Shown here: one piece after another, positions 35,735-44,122 of the stretch
Numbering within the stretch: the first letter of the stretch is position 1
How the letters are laid out: every line of letters begins with the position of its first letter
Origin: Pseudomonas sp. Teo4
GTDB lineage: Bacteria; Pseudomonadota; Gammaproteobacteria; Pseudomonadales; Pseudomonadaceae
Direction: 5' to 3'
Assembly: GCF_034387475.1 (NCBI RefSeq)
Contig: NZ_JAXCIL010000001.1
Coordinates: 2,046,001-2,110,000 of the forward strand
DNA: 64,000 nucleotides
Position numbers and translations under genes: made by a program
Notes under the pieces: generated by a model
The model's database searches: none
What the model saw: the letters and a program-made list of their open reading frames with translations, nothing else
Told to the model about the DNA's origin: nothing

Positions 35735-36484
35735 ATGACCGTTCCCGTCTCTTTCAACTGTGTCGGCTGCGGCGTGTGCTGCAAAGGCCGCTTCGTGCCC
35801 TTGAGCCTGGCCGAAGCCGAAACCTGGCTGGCTCGGGGCGACGATGTGGTCATCCTGCTGGAAGCCTTCGCCACCCGCCACGAGGCCCAGAACAACGCCT
35901 CCTACCGGCACGATGCCGCACGCTCCGACCAGGTGCGCTCGGGTTCGGCCGACCTGCAAGTCATCGCCATATTTGCCGCCTCGGTACTGCACGGCTGCCC
36001 GAACCTGCAGGCGGACGATCGCTGCGGTATCTACGCCGAGCGCCCGCTGGTGTGCCGGATCTATCCAATGGAGGTCAACCCGTTCATCGCCCTGAACCCG
36101 AGCACCAAGGAATGCCCGGCACCGGCCTGGACAGCTCCGGATGGCGAGCTGCTTATAGCCTCCGATGGGCAGCCACCGCTGGAGCTGCGCCGGCTGATCG
36201 AAGCGTCGCGCCAGGCCGACCGCGATGACGCCCGGGCCAAGGTCGACATCTGCCGTCACCTGGGCTTGAGTACCGCAGCCTGGAAGGGCAATGGGCTTAC
36301 CGCCTACTTCCCCACTCCTGAGAAGCTACTGCAGGCCATCGCCCGTCAACGCACGGAACCAGCCCCGCCAGTGCAGTGGACGGTACGCGCCCACGGAGGT
36401 GTGTTGATCGAGCAATTGACGCAATCGGGCGTGCAGCTGACGGGCGAGGCGCCCGAGCATGTATTCATCCCCTTGGCGGGATGA
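35735..36484 (+). CDS. YkgJ-family cysteine-cluster protein (metal binding)
   Basis: The product has 249 residues. CVGCGVCC near the N-terminus and later CPNL, CGIYAERPLVCRIYP and CPAP give the eight-cysteine cluster of YkgJ proteins, thought to hold Zn or Fe. The C-terminal 90 residues are not conserved in the family. The ATG at 35735 is eight bases after GGAG; the ATG six bases earlier is too close to it. It may be a metal chaperone. Confidence 0.8.
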   Translation: MTVPVSFNCVGCGVCCKGRFVPLSLAEAETWLARGDDVVILLEAFATRHEAQNNASYRHDAARSDQVRSGSADLQVIAIFAASVLHGCPNLQADDRCGIYAERPLVCRIYPMEVNPFIALNPSTKECPAPAWTAPDGELLIASDGQPPLELRRLIEASRQADRDDARAKVDICRHLGLSTAAWKGNGLTAYFPTPEKLLQAIARQRTEPAPPVQWTVRAHGGVLIEQLTQSGVQLTGEAPEHVFIPLAG

Positions 36485-36513
36485 CAGCTCCCGCCATGGG
36501 CCTCTCGCTCGCT

Positions 36514-37215
36514 TCAAACGATGCGCAGCACCTCGGCCAGCGAGGCTCGGTTGGTGCGGAAGCTGTTCACCGGATGCTCGGTATCGGCGTAACCGAAAGA
36601 GATGCCGCAGACCATATGGCGGTCATCACCGATGCCGAAATACTCGCGAATGAAGCGTGCATGACGGGCCAGCGCCGCCTGTGGCGCCGTCGCCACGCCG
36701 TGGGCCTGGGCCGCCAACAGGAAGGCAGAGATGAAACCACCGCAATCCACTGCCGCGTAAGGCCCAAGGTCGGCGCGGGTGGTGAGGATGGCGACATGGG
36801 GGGCGCCGAACATCCGGAAGTTTTCCAGGCTCTGCTGGGCATAGCGTTCCTTGTCGCCACGGGCGATGCCCAGTGCTTCGTACAGTTTGAAACCTGCTTC
36901 ACGCCGACGGTCTGCATACACATCCCGATACGCCTCCGGAAACGGAATGTCCGAGTCGGTCTCAGTGTGCGTCATCGCCCGCGCCATCAACGCCTCGCGA
37001 AACGCCTCGGTACTTTGCCCGGAGGTCACCAGCACCTGCCATGGCTGGGTGTTGCACCACGATGGCGTGCGCCGCGCAATGTCGACCATATCCTCGATCA
37101 CGGCCTGAGGGACGGCATCCGGGCGGTACGCCCGACAGGTGGAACGGCCGCTGAGCAGGCGCTTGAGCAAGTCGGCATCGGGGTTGTGGGTGAGGTGTTC
37201 GGTTGCGTCTTTCAT
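36514..37215 (-). CDS. Nitroreductase-family flavoprotein
   Basis: The product has 233 residues. SGRSTCRAYRPDAVP near the N-terminus binds FMN phosphate; PSWCNTQPWQVLV and the late ISFGYADTEHPVN are also family landmarks. It is an FMN oxidoreductase that reduces nitro or enone groups with NAD(P)H. It lies 39 bases after the alpha/beta hydrolase on the same strand, so the two probably form one transcript under the divergent promoter at 38.3 kb. Confidence 0.88.
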   Translation of the reverse strand: MKDATEHLTHNPDADLLKRLLSGRSTCRAYRPDAVPQAVIEDMVDIARRTPSWCNTQPWQVLVTSGQSTEAFREALMARAMTHTETDSDIPFPEAYRDVYADRRREAGFKLYEALGIARGDKERYAQQSLENFRMFGAPHVAILTTRADLGPYAAVDCGGFISAFLLAAQAHGVATAPQAALARHARFIREYFGIGDDRHMVCGISFGYADTEHPVNSFRTNRASLAEVLRIV

Positions 37216-37254
37216 TGTTGGTATCGTCCACGGGCGAAATGGGGTAAACAGGCG

Positions 37255-38160
37255 TCAGCTTGCGCTGGCGCCAAGCAGCAGATGCCGGCTCAGGAAGTCC
37301 CAGGCGGCCTTTCCGAAAGCGTCGTTGCGGTCACCTGCCACCATGTGCCGCGCATCGGCGACACTCAGGTGCTCGGCGTGCGGGCACAAGGTCAGGAAGT
37401 CTTGCAGCCCCTCCTGCGAGACCACGTCGGACTGGGCGCCACGCACCAGCAGCGTCGGCAGGCGCAGTTGCCGGGCACAGTCGGACAAGCGTTCGTAACG
37501 CGCCACCAGGTCAAGAGGCGTATCCAGGTAACGCGGATCCCAGTGCCAGTGCAGGCGGCCATCGGGCGCGCCTCGAAGGTTCTTCACCAGCCCCTGGGTA
37601 CTGGCCGGCTTGCGCCGTTGCGGCTGGTAGCGGCTGATTGCTTCGGCGACCTCATCCAGCGAAGCGAAGCCGTTGTCGTGCTGTTGCATGAACGCCTTGA
37701 TACGGGCCACACCCGACGCCTCGCAGCGTGGCACCACGTCCACCAGAATCAGCGCACGGGCCTCGATCCGACCTTCGCCGACACCGACAAGGCTGGTGAT
37801 ACCGCCCATGGATGCGCCGATGAGCACTGGCGGTCGCCCACCGTGGCTGGCGATCACCGCTTTGAGGTCCTGCACCATGGCGTCAGTGCTGTAGTCGCCA
37901 CTGGGGCTCCACTGCGAATCGCCATGCCCGCGGGCATCCAGTGCAATGGCATGACACCCGGCAGCAGCCAGCAACTTGCCGGTAGCGCCCCAGGCATGAC
38001 GGGTCTGCCCGCCACCGTGCAGCAAAATCACCAGCGGCCCCGCCGGGTCGCCCCAGCTGTCTCCCGCCAGGACAAGCCCCTCCCCGCCCTGCCAATGCTG
38101 CGTGGGCTGTGGGGTGCCGGGCAATCGCCTGCGTGTCGCCGTGGTTGCTGAACCTGCCAT
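37255..38160 (-). CDS. Alpha/beta hydrolase
   Basis: The product has 301 residues. The nucleophile elbow is GASMGG (Ser about 118), the oxyanion block HGGGQTRHAWG, an acid in VRGAQSDVVS and a His in DARHMVAGD. It is an esterase or a C-C hydrolase of the meta-cleavage type. It is divergent from the CitE operon, with two operator palindromes between them, so it may prepare an ester or lactone substrate for that operon. Substrate unknown. Confidence 0.85.
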   Translation of the reverse strand: MAGSATTATRRRLPGTPQPTQHWQGGEGLVLAGDSWGDPAGPLVILLHGGGQTRHAWGATGKLLAAAGCHAIALDARGHGDSQWSPSGDYSTDAMVQDLKAVIASHGGRPPVLIGASMGGITSLVGVGEGRIEARALILVDVVPRCEASGVARIKAFMQQHDNGFASLDEVAEAISRYQPQRRKPASTQGLVKNLRGAPDGRLHWHWDPRYLDTPLDLVARYERLSDCARQLRLPTLLVRGAQSDVVSQEGLQDFLTLCPHAEHLSVADARHMVAGDRNDAFGKAAWDFLSRHLLLGASAS

Positions 38161-38273
38161 GTTTGCCTCCTGCCCCGAAGGTTGCTATCGCCTTGCTTAC
38201 GCGGCAAGGACCTTACAGTTGTTAGGTAGCCTGCCTTGCCGTTGGCATCCTGACAAGGAGCAACACGTCACTG

Positions 38274-38288
38274 TTCCGTTCTTTGGCG
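38274..38288 (+). promoter_or_regulatory. IclR-type operator candidate, site 5 of 9 (degenerate right half)
   Basis: TTCCGTTCTTTGGCG. The left half is perfect. It is 52 bases from site 6. Confidence 0.5.
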
Positions 38289-38325
38289 CAAATACCGCGC
38301 TTTATAGCAACGAAAGGGCCACAAA

Positions 38326-38340
38326 TTCCAAAGTACGGAA
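38326..38340. promoter_or_regulatory. IclR-type operator candidate, site 6 of 9 (full)
   Basis: TTCCAAAGTACGGAA (reverse TTCCGTACTTTGGAA), in the 304-base gap between the hydrolase and the CitE operon. No gene lies in that gap. Confidence 0.65.
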
Positions 38341-38441
38341 ATATTCCACCACCTCGCTTGGCGCCGATCAGCTCGCGGATACATGCTGGACCCCAGGCAA
38401 ATGCCGCTCATTAATCTAACTGTCGTTAGGCTAACCAGCAA

Positions 38442-38449
38442 AACAAGAA
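38442..38449 (+). promoter_or_regulatory. Candidate Crc/Hfq motif at the CitE operon
   Basis: AACAAGAA runs straight into the AAGGAG ribosome-binding site, 14 bases before the start. Confidence 0.55.
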
Positions 38450-38463
38450 GGAGTACTCGCACG

Positions 38464-39354
38464 ATGGCTTCCACTACCATCAAACCGATCCGCTCGATGA
38501 TGTTCGTGCCCGGCAACAAGCCGAACATGATCGAGAAGGCTGCCGGCGCCAAGGCCGATGCACTGATCCTCGACCTGGAGGACAGCGTGCCGGCGGACCT
38601 GAAGGTCGAGGCCCGCGGTATCGTCAAGTCCAAGATCGCCTGGCTGGCCGAGCAAAAACAGCGCATCTGGGTGCGTATCAACCGTAGCGCCCACCTGTAC
38701 GACTTCGATGACATCCTCGCCGTGGTCAGCCCGTTGGTCGAAGGCATCGTCATCTCCAAGCCGTGCGGCCCCGAGGACATCCACACCGTCTCGTCCATGC
38801 TGGCCGAGGCGGAATACCGGGCCGGCGTACCGGTCGGTCATACCCTGGTCATCCCGCTGCTGGAAACCGCCCGCTCCCTGCAGTTGGCTTACGAGATCGC
38901 CCAGCACGAGCGCGTGCCGGCCATCGTTGGCGCCACCGCCAAGAACGCCGATGTGGCCCGTGCGCTGAAGACCGTGTGGTCGCTGGAAGGCCGCGAGACC
39001 CAGTACCTCAAGTCGCGCATCGTCATGGCCGCCCGCGCCGCCGGCAAGTTGCCGATCGGTGGTGTATGGCAGCAGGTGCACGACCTGGAAGGCCTGAAGG
39101 TGTCTTCGGCCAACGACCGCCAGCTGGGCATGAGCGGCGAACTGGTGTTGCACCCGTCCAACATCGAGATCGTCAACCGCACCTACAGCCCCACCGAAGA
39201 AGAAGTGGCCCTCTACCAGGGAATGATCGACGCCCTGGAAAAAGCCCAGGCCGAAGGCCGTGCCTCATGCATCTACGACGGTGAGCACATCGACATCGCC
39301 CACGCCAAGACCGCCCGCGAAGTCATCGAACTCGCTCGCGCCTTCAATCACTGA
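38464..39354 (+). CDS. CitE-like CoA-ester lyase (HpcH/HpaI family), copy 1
   Basis: The product has 296 residues. The family core RSMMFVPGNKPNMIEKA, LILDLEDSVP, the magnesium/CoA region VRINRS, LVIPLLETARSL (Glu) and SGELVLHPSNIEIVN (His-Pro) are all present. It cleaves a beta-hydroxyacyl-CoA by retro-Claisen reaction, as do citramalyl-CoA, malyl-CoA or methylmalyl-CoA lyases. It heads an operon with MaoC hydratase, ACAD and two CoA-transferases. Citramalyl-CoA (to acetyl-CoA and pyruvate) or methylmalyl-CoA (to propionyl-CoA and glyoxylate) are likely substrates, by inference. Confidence 0.9.
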   Translation: MASTTIKPIRSMMFVPGNKPNMIEKAAGAKADALILDLEDSVPADLKVEARGIVKSKIAWLAEQKQRIWVRINRSAHLYDFDDILAVVSPLVEGIVISKPCGPEDIHTVSSMLAEAEYRAGVPVGHTLVIPLLETARSLQLAYEIAQHERVPAIVGATAKNADVARALKTVWSLEGRETQYLKSRIVMAARAAGKLPIGGVWQQVHDLEGLKVSSANDRQLGMSGELVLHPSNIEIVNRTYSPTEEEVALYQGMIDALEKAQAEGRASCIYDGEHIDIAHAKTAREVIELARAFNH

Positions 39355-39366
39355 GGAGACAAGAAA

Positions 39367-39828
39367 ATGGCCGGACTTTACTTCGAAGAATTCAAGCCGG
39401 GGATGGTGATCGAGCATGCCATTCGCCGTACCGTGACCGAGACGGACAACATCCTGTTCTCGGCCATGACCTACAACTGCGCGCCGCTGCACATCGATGC
39501 CGAGTACAGCGCCAATACCTTCTATGGCCAGCGCCTGGTCAACAGCATGTTCCTGCTGGCCCTGGTGGCCGGGATCACCGTGTACGAAACGACCCTCGGC
39601 ACCACCTTGGGCAACCTGGGCTTTGGCGAAATCGCCTTCCCCAAGCCAACCTTCCACGGCGACACCATCCGCGTGCAGACCGAGATCGTCGACACCCGCC
39701 TGTCCAAGAGCCGCAACGACTCCGGTATCGTCACCTTCAAGCACGTGGCCAAGAACCAGCGCGATGAAGTCGTCTGTACGGCGGTGCGCACCGGCCTGAT
39801 GATGCTGCGCCCGACCGCGCAGGCTTGA
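39367..39828 (+). CDS. MaoC-type (R)-hydratase
   Basis: The product has 153 residues, a single hot-dog domain. The hydratase motif is TETDNILFSAMTYNCAPLHIDAEYS (catalytic Asp-His pair). It hydrates an enoyl-CoA. It lies 12 bases after the lyase gene, and its natural product here would be the beta-hydroxyacyl-CoA cleaved by that lyase. Size and fold resemble the itaconyl-CoA or mesaconyl-CoA hydratases. Confidence 0.88.
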   Translation: MAGLYFEEFKPGMVIEHAIRRTVTETDNILFSAMTYNCAPLHIDAEYSANTFYGQRLVNSMFLLALVAGITVYETTLGTTLGNLGFGEIAFPKPTFHGDTIRVQTEIVDTRLSKSRNDSGIVTFKHVAKNQRDEVVCTAVRTGLMMLRPTAQA

Positions 39829-39840
39829 GGAGAACCCGCC

Positions 39841-41007
39841 ATGGATTACCAACTCACAGCCGACCAGCGGGCCATCGTCGATGCCGCAGAGAAGATCTGC
39901 GCCAACTTTCCGCTCGAATACTGGCGCAACAAGGACAAGAACCACGCGTTTCCCCATGAGTTCTTCGAAGCCGTGGCCCGTGATGGCTGGCTGGGGATCT
40001 GCATGCCGGAAAACGTCGGCGGCGCCAACCTGGGCGTGACCGAGGCCGCCTTGTTCATGCGCACCGTCGCCGAATGCGGCGGTCAGGCGGCAGCCTCGAC
40101 CATCCACATGAATATCTTCGGCCTGCAGCCTGTCGTGCATTTTGGCACCGAGGCGCAGAAACAGGCCTGGCTGCCACCCTTCGCCCGTGGCGAACACAAG
40201 GCCTGCTTCGCGGTCACCGAGCCGGACACCGGCCTGGACACCACCAAGCTGCGTTGCGTGGCCAGAAAGCAAGCCGATGGCAACTACATCCTTTCGGGCA
40301 AGAAGGTGTTCATCTCCACCGCCCAGGTCGCCGACCACATGCTGATCCTGGCGCGCACCACGCCGATCGAAGAGGTCAAGAAGCACAGCGAAGGCCTGAG
40401 CCTGTTCTACACCAAGCTCGATCGCAACTACGTCGATATCCGTGAAATCGACAAGCTCGGCCGCGCCGCCGTGGACACCAACGAGCTGTTCATCGACAAC
40501 ATGCCGCTGTCCAAGGATTCGCTGATCGGCGAAGAAGGCAAAGGCTTGAGCTACATCTTCCACGGCATGAACGCCGAGCGGGTACTGGTTTCCGCCGAGC
40601 AGATCGGCATCGGCCGCGCCGTGCTCAAACTGGCCACCCAATACGCCAAGGAACGCGTGGTGTTCGGCCGGCAGATCGGCATGAACCAGGGCGTGCAGCA
40701 TCCACTGGCGCGCAACTGGGCCGAACTGGAAGCGGCCAACCACATGATTTTCGCCGCCGCCGACCTGTACGACAAAGGCCTGCCCTGTGGCTCCGAGGCC
40801 AATGCCGCCAAGCTGCTGGCATCGGAGGCGTGCATGCAGGCCTGCCAGACCTCGATTCTCACCCATGGCGGCTTCGGCTACGCCAAGGAGTACCACGTCG
40901 AGCGTTTCATGCGCGAAGCCTGGATCGGCTACATCGCACCGGTCACGCCGCAACTGATTCTGTCGAACATCGCCGAGCGCAAGCTCGGGCTGCCGAAGTC
41001 CTACTAA
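39841..41007 (+). CDS. Acyl-CoA dehydrogenase, copy A
   Basis: The product has 388 residues, the full three-domain ACAD. FAVTEPDTGLDTTKL binds FAD, and THGGFGYAKEYHVER closes the C-terminal helical domain. The catalytic Glu is in GMNAER (about 245), the isovaleryl-CoA-dehydrogenase position; the usual late YEG is missing. It introduces a double bond between alpha and beta carbons. It ends LGLPKSY; the protein at 50716 ends LGMPRSY and shares the same motifs, so they are paralogues. Position between hydratase and CoA-transferase suggests it acts on the freshly formed acyl-CoA. Confidence 0.92.
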   Translation: MDYQLTADQRAIVDAAEKICANFPLEYWRNKDKNHAFPHEFFEAVARDGWLGICMPENVGGANLGVTEAALFMRTVAECGGQAAASTIHMNIFGLQPVVHFGTEAQKQAWLPPFARGEHKACFAVTEPDTGLDTTKLRCVARKQADGNYILSGKKVFISTAQVADHMLILARTTPIEEVKKHSEGLSLFYTKLDRNYVDIREIDKLGRAAVDTNELFIDNMPLSKDSLIGEEGKGLSYIFHGMNAERVLVSAEQIGIGRAVLKLATQYAKERVVFGRQIGMNQGVQHPLARNWAELEAANHMIFAAADLYDKGLPCGSEANAAKLLASEACMQACQTSILTHGGFGYAKEYHVERFMREAWIGYIAPVTPQLILSNIAERKLGLPKSY

Positions 41008-41074
41008 ATCTGCGCGATGCCTGGCCCGGTTCAACCGCCAGGCATCGGTCGCAAACGGGTTCCAGGAGACAACA

Positions 41075-42313
41075 ATGTCAACAACAAGACCTCTGGAAGG
41101 TATCCGCGTCCTCGATTTGACCGTCGCGCTGTCAGGCCCTTACGCCTCGCTGCTGCTGGGCGGCATGGGCGCCGAAGTGATCCGCATCGAATCACCCGGC
41201 GGTAGCGACATCGCCCGCAGCAACCCGCCTTTCCTCGGTGCCGACGGCCTGAACTTCGGCGCACCCGGCGAGGACGAGATTTCCCTGTCGATTCTCAACC
41301 GCGCACGCAACAAGAAAAGCATCACCCTTGACCTGAAGAGCGAACAGGGCAAGGCGCTGTTCATGCAACTGGCGCAGAAAGCCGATGTGATCCTGGAAAA
41401 CTTCAGCGAAGGCGTCACGGCCAAGCTGGGCGTGGACTACGAGCGCGTGCAGCCACACAACCCGAACATCATCTATGCCTCGATCAAGGCCATGGGTGAG
41501 CCCAGCGCCTACCCAGGGCTCAAGGGCATGGACATCATCGTCCAGGCCTTGAGCGGCATCATGGAAGTCACCGGTTTCGCCGATGGCCCACCCACCCGCT
41601 GCGGCCTGCCAATTGCCGACATGGTCGCGCCGATGTACGCGGTCAATGGCATCCTCGCCGCACTGATCCACCGTGGCCGTACCGGCGTAGGCCAGCACGT
41701 GCAGGTGTCCATGCTCGATTGCCTGGCCTCGTGGGTCGCCGAAGAACACTTCGACGTCATGGGTCAGGCCGGCTACCCGATGCGTTCCGGCAACTTCCAT
41801 GACCGCCTCGCGCCCTTCGGCGTCTATCGAACCCTGGACGGCCATATCGCCATCGTCGCCTTCCACCCCGAGTGGATGCGTGGCCTGCTCGATGCCCTCG
41901 GCCAGCCGGAGCTGATCGACGACCCGCGCTTCGCCCACCGCGGCCCGCGCATGCGCCATGCGACCGAACTCAATGCCATCATCGAGGCCTGGACCAGCCA
42001 ACGCAGCAGTGCCGAGGCGATCGAGGAACTGGGCCGCAAGCGCGGCGTACCGGCCGCCCCCGTGCGCACACCGCAACAGATGCTGGACGACCGTCGCCTG
42101 CATGAACGCGGCGCCATTCTGGAACTGTCGCACCCACATAACGGCCCTACCGGCGCGGTGGGCATGGGGCTGCCGATCCAGTTCTCGGCCACCCCTTCGC
42201 AATTCGATCAGCCGGCCATGGCGCTGGGCGCCGCCAACGAAGATGTCTATACCCGCCTGCTGGGCCTGAGCCCCGAGCAGATCAGCCACCTGCGCGAGCA
42301 GGGCATCGTCTAG
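41075..42313 (+). CDS. CaiB-type (family III) CoA-transferase, copy 1
   Basis: The product has 412 residues. The N-terminal GIRVLDLTVALSGPYASLLLGGMGAEVI binds CoA. The catalytic Asp is in GLPIADMVAP (about 182). It moves CoA from a donor such as succinyl-CoA to an acid without ATP. It is followed by a second CaiB gene 47 bases later. An AACAACAA motif covers codons 2-5 (41080-41087), a position where Crc/Hfq could block translation. Confidence 0.92.
   Translation: MSTTRPLEGIRVLDLTVALSGPYASLLLGGMGAEVIRIESPGGSDIARSNPPFLGADGLNFGAPGEDEISLSILNRARNKKSITLDLKSEQGKALFMQLAQKADVILENFSEGVTAKLGVDYERVQPHNPNIIYASIKAMGEPSAYPGLKGMDIIVQALSGIMEVTGFADGPPTRCGLPIADMVAPMYAVNGILAALIHRGRTGVGQHVQVSMLDCLASWVAEEHFDVMGQAGYPMRSGNFHDRLAPFGVYRTLDGHIAIVAFHPEWMRGLLDALGQPELIDDPRFAHRGPRMRHATELNAIIEAWTSQRSSAEAIEELGRKRGVPAAPVRTPQQMLDDRRLHERGAILELSHPHNGPTGAVGMGLPIQFSATPSQFDQPAMALGAANEDVYTRLLGLSPEQISHLREQGIV
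41080..41087 (+). promoter_or_regulatory. Candidate Crc/Hfq motif inside the first codons of the CoA-transferase
   Basis: AACAACAA at codons 2-5, just after the ATG. Confidence 0.5.
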
Positions 42314-42360
42314 CCTGGCCCGCCGTGGCACAGGCCGCGGCGGCGTAGAAGGAGATCACC

Positions 42361-43503
42361 GTGGGACCCTTGCAAGGTGTACATATCGTCGAGTTCGCCG
42401 GCATCGGGCCGGCCCCCTTGTGTGCGATGCTGCTGGCCGACCTTGGCGCCACCGTCATCCGCATCGACCGCGTCACCCCGGCCGACATCGGCCTGGCCCG
42501 CCCCCTGGAATACGACCTGGTGCTGCGCAACCGCAAGACCATCAGGGTGGACCTGAAGGACCCCAAAGGCATGGCCCTGGTGCATGACCTGGTGGGCCGC
42601 GCCGACGCTGTGATCGAAGGTTTCCGCCCTGGCGTGATGGAGCGCCTGGGCCTCGGCCCCGACGCGTGCCTTGAGCGTAATCCCAAACTGGTCTACGGCC
42701 GGATGACCGGTTGGGGCCAGGAGGGTCCGCTGGCCCACAGTGCCGGGCACGATATCAACTACATCGCCATCACCGGTGTACTCGATGCCATCGGCCGCAA
42801 AGGGTCGCCGCCCACCGTTCCGCTGAACGTGCTGGGCGACTATGCAGGCGGCTCGCTGTACCTGGCCATCGGACTGCTCAGCGGCATTCTCGAAGCCCGT
42901 GGTTCAGGCAAGGGCCAGGTGGTGGACGCGGCCATCGTCGATGGCGTGACCTCGCTGATGACGGTGCTGCTCGGACTATGGCACGCCGGCATGATGAACG
43001 AGGGCCGTGGCAACAACCTGCTGGACTCCGGCTCGCCGTTCTATGACGTCTATGCCTGCGCCGACGGCCAGTACGTGTCGGTCGGCCCCATCGAGCGCAA
43101 GTTCTACCTGCAATTGCTGGAAAAACTCGAACTCGACGCGCCCGAACTGCGCGAGCAATACGATCGCGCCCATTGGCCGGCAATCCGCGATGCCCTGGGC
43201 CAACGCTTTGCCAGCCAGCCTCGCGCCCATTGGGAACAACTGCTGGCCGGCAGCGACTGCTGTTTCTCGCCAGTGCTCGACCTTGCGCAGGCCATGCAAC
43301 ACCCGCATCTGCAAGCGCGGGAGACCTTCGTCGAGGTGGGTGGAATAATGCAGCCGGCCCCTGCTCCACGCTTCTCCCGCACACCGCCGGCGCGCCCCAC
43401 GCCACCGGCTGCGGCGACGACGGAGAACGCGCGGGCCGCGTTGGCGCAATGGCTGTCAGAGGCAAGCATCGAAGCTTACGCTGCCACTGGGGCCTTCCAA
43501 TGA
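42361..43503 (+). CDS. CaiB-type (family III) CoA-transferase, copy 2
   Basis: The product has 380 residues with a GTG start after AGAAGGAG. VHIVEFAGIGPAPLCAMLLADLGATVI marks the family, and the Asp is in VLGDYAGGS (about 160). The tail is proline-rich (about 345-360) and closes with AYAATGAFQ. Tandem CaiB genes are known for two-subunit enzymes such as benzylsuccinate CoA-transferase and succinyl-CoA:malate CoA-transferase. Alternatively this copy resembles alpha-methylacyl-CoA racemases, which would set the configuration for the dehydrogenase. Confidence 0.88.
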   Translation: MGPLQGVHIVEFAGIGPAPLCAMLLADLGATVIRIDRVTPADIGLARPLEYDLVLRNRKTIRVDLKDPKGMALVHDLVGRADAVIEGFRPGVMERLGLGPDACLERNPKLVYGRMTGWGQEGPLAHSAGHDINYIAITGVLDAIGRKGSPPTVPLNVLGDYAGGSLYLAIGLLSGILEARGSGKGQVVDAAIVDGVTSLMTVLLGLWHAGMMNEGRGNNLLDSGSPFYDVYACADGQYVSVGPIERKFYLQLLEKLELDAPELREQYDRAHWPAIRDALGQRFASQPRAHWEQLLAGSDCCFSPVLDLAQAMQHPHLQARETFVEVGGIMQPAPAPRFSRTPPARPTPPAAATTENARAALAQWLSEASIEAYAATGAFQ

Positions 43504-43901
43504 CACCGGCGCGCGTGCTGGAGCAGGTGCTCGAACAGTGGAGCGATGCCGCTGCGAGTTGGGACGCTGACGCCCTGGGGGCCTGCTACAGCGCCGATGC
43601 CGGGCTGCATGGCGGGCGTCCGGGGCACAGCCTCGGGCGCTCGGCCATCGTGGCGTACTTCGCCAGCTACGACGCAGTGATTCGTTCGGGTGTCGTGCAG
43701 GCCCTGGACCAGGAAGTGTCGCAGCCCGCCGAGGGCCTGCTGGTGGCCCAAGGGCATGTGCGCATGAGCTTCGTCCTGGGCGATGGGCGCGAGACGGTGA
43801 GCCTGCTGCGCTCGACCTTGGTGCTGCGTGTCGAAGAGGGTGTGTGGAGAATCTGGCGGCACCATTTTTCCCCGGTGCCAGAAGCGCCGCCCTTGGGCTG
43901 A
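43500..43901 (+). CDS. NTF2-like / SnoaL-DUF4440-type small protein
   Basis: The product has 133 residues. WDADALGACYSADAGL and the closing WRIWRHHFSP fit the NTF2-like cone fold, which often has a pocket for isomerisation or hydration. It overlaps the CoA-transferase stop by ATGA, so it is the last gene of the CitE operon. Function unknown; a ketosteroid-isomerase-like accessory step is possible. Confidence 0.75.
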   Translation: MTPARVLEQVLEQWSDAAASWDADALGACYSADAGLHGGRPGHSLGRSAIVAYFASYDAVIRSGVVQALDQEVSQPAEGLLVAQGHVRMSFVLGDGRETVSLLRSTLVLRVEEGVWRIWRHHFSPVPEAPPLG

Positions 43902-43933
43902 CGATTCATAAGTGGTGAGTCAGTGGGAACTCT

Positions 43934-44047
43934 ATGGGAGGTGGCGTAGCCTGCGATCGAGGGCGTAGCCCTCGCATGATCACGTATTGGGGCTGCTACG
44001 CAGCCCATCGCAGCGGTTCGGCGCCCCGACTACGCCAGCTCCCACAC
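43934..44047. repeat. Inverted repeat pair (CGTAGCCTGCGAT type) after the CitE operon
   Basis: TGGGAGGTGGCGTAGCCTGCG and the distant GACTACGCCAGCTCCCA form the outer arms, with small hairpins GAGGGC-GTA-GCCCTC and GGGCTGC-TAC-GCAGCCC within. It is related to the pair at 7069, not to the GCCGGC type. It closes the CitE operon and separates it from the opposing TetR gene. Confidence 0.7.
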
Positions 44048-44122
44048 AGATCGCGCAAGCTTTTTAGAGATTGAGCACAGCACATACCTCAGGGACTCTC
44101 GACCAGATAAGAGCACTTGGCT

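Noticed and set aside
34433..36259. 608-codon frame as one fused protein
   Set aside because: The MBL-fold domain fills only the last 380 residues; the earlier part is antisense to the YkgJ-type gene on the other strand.
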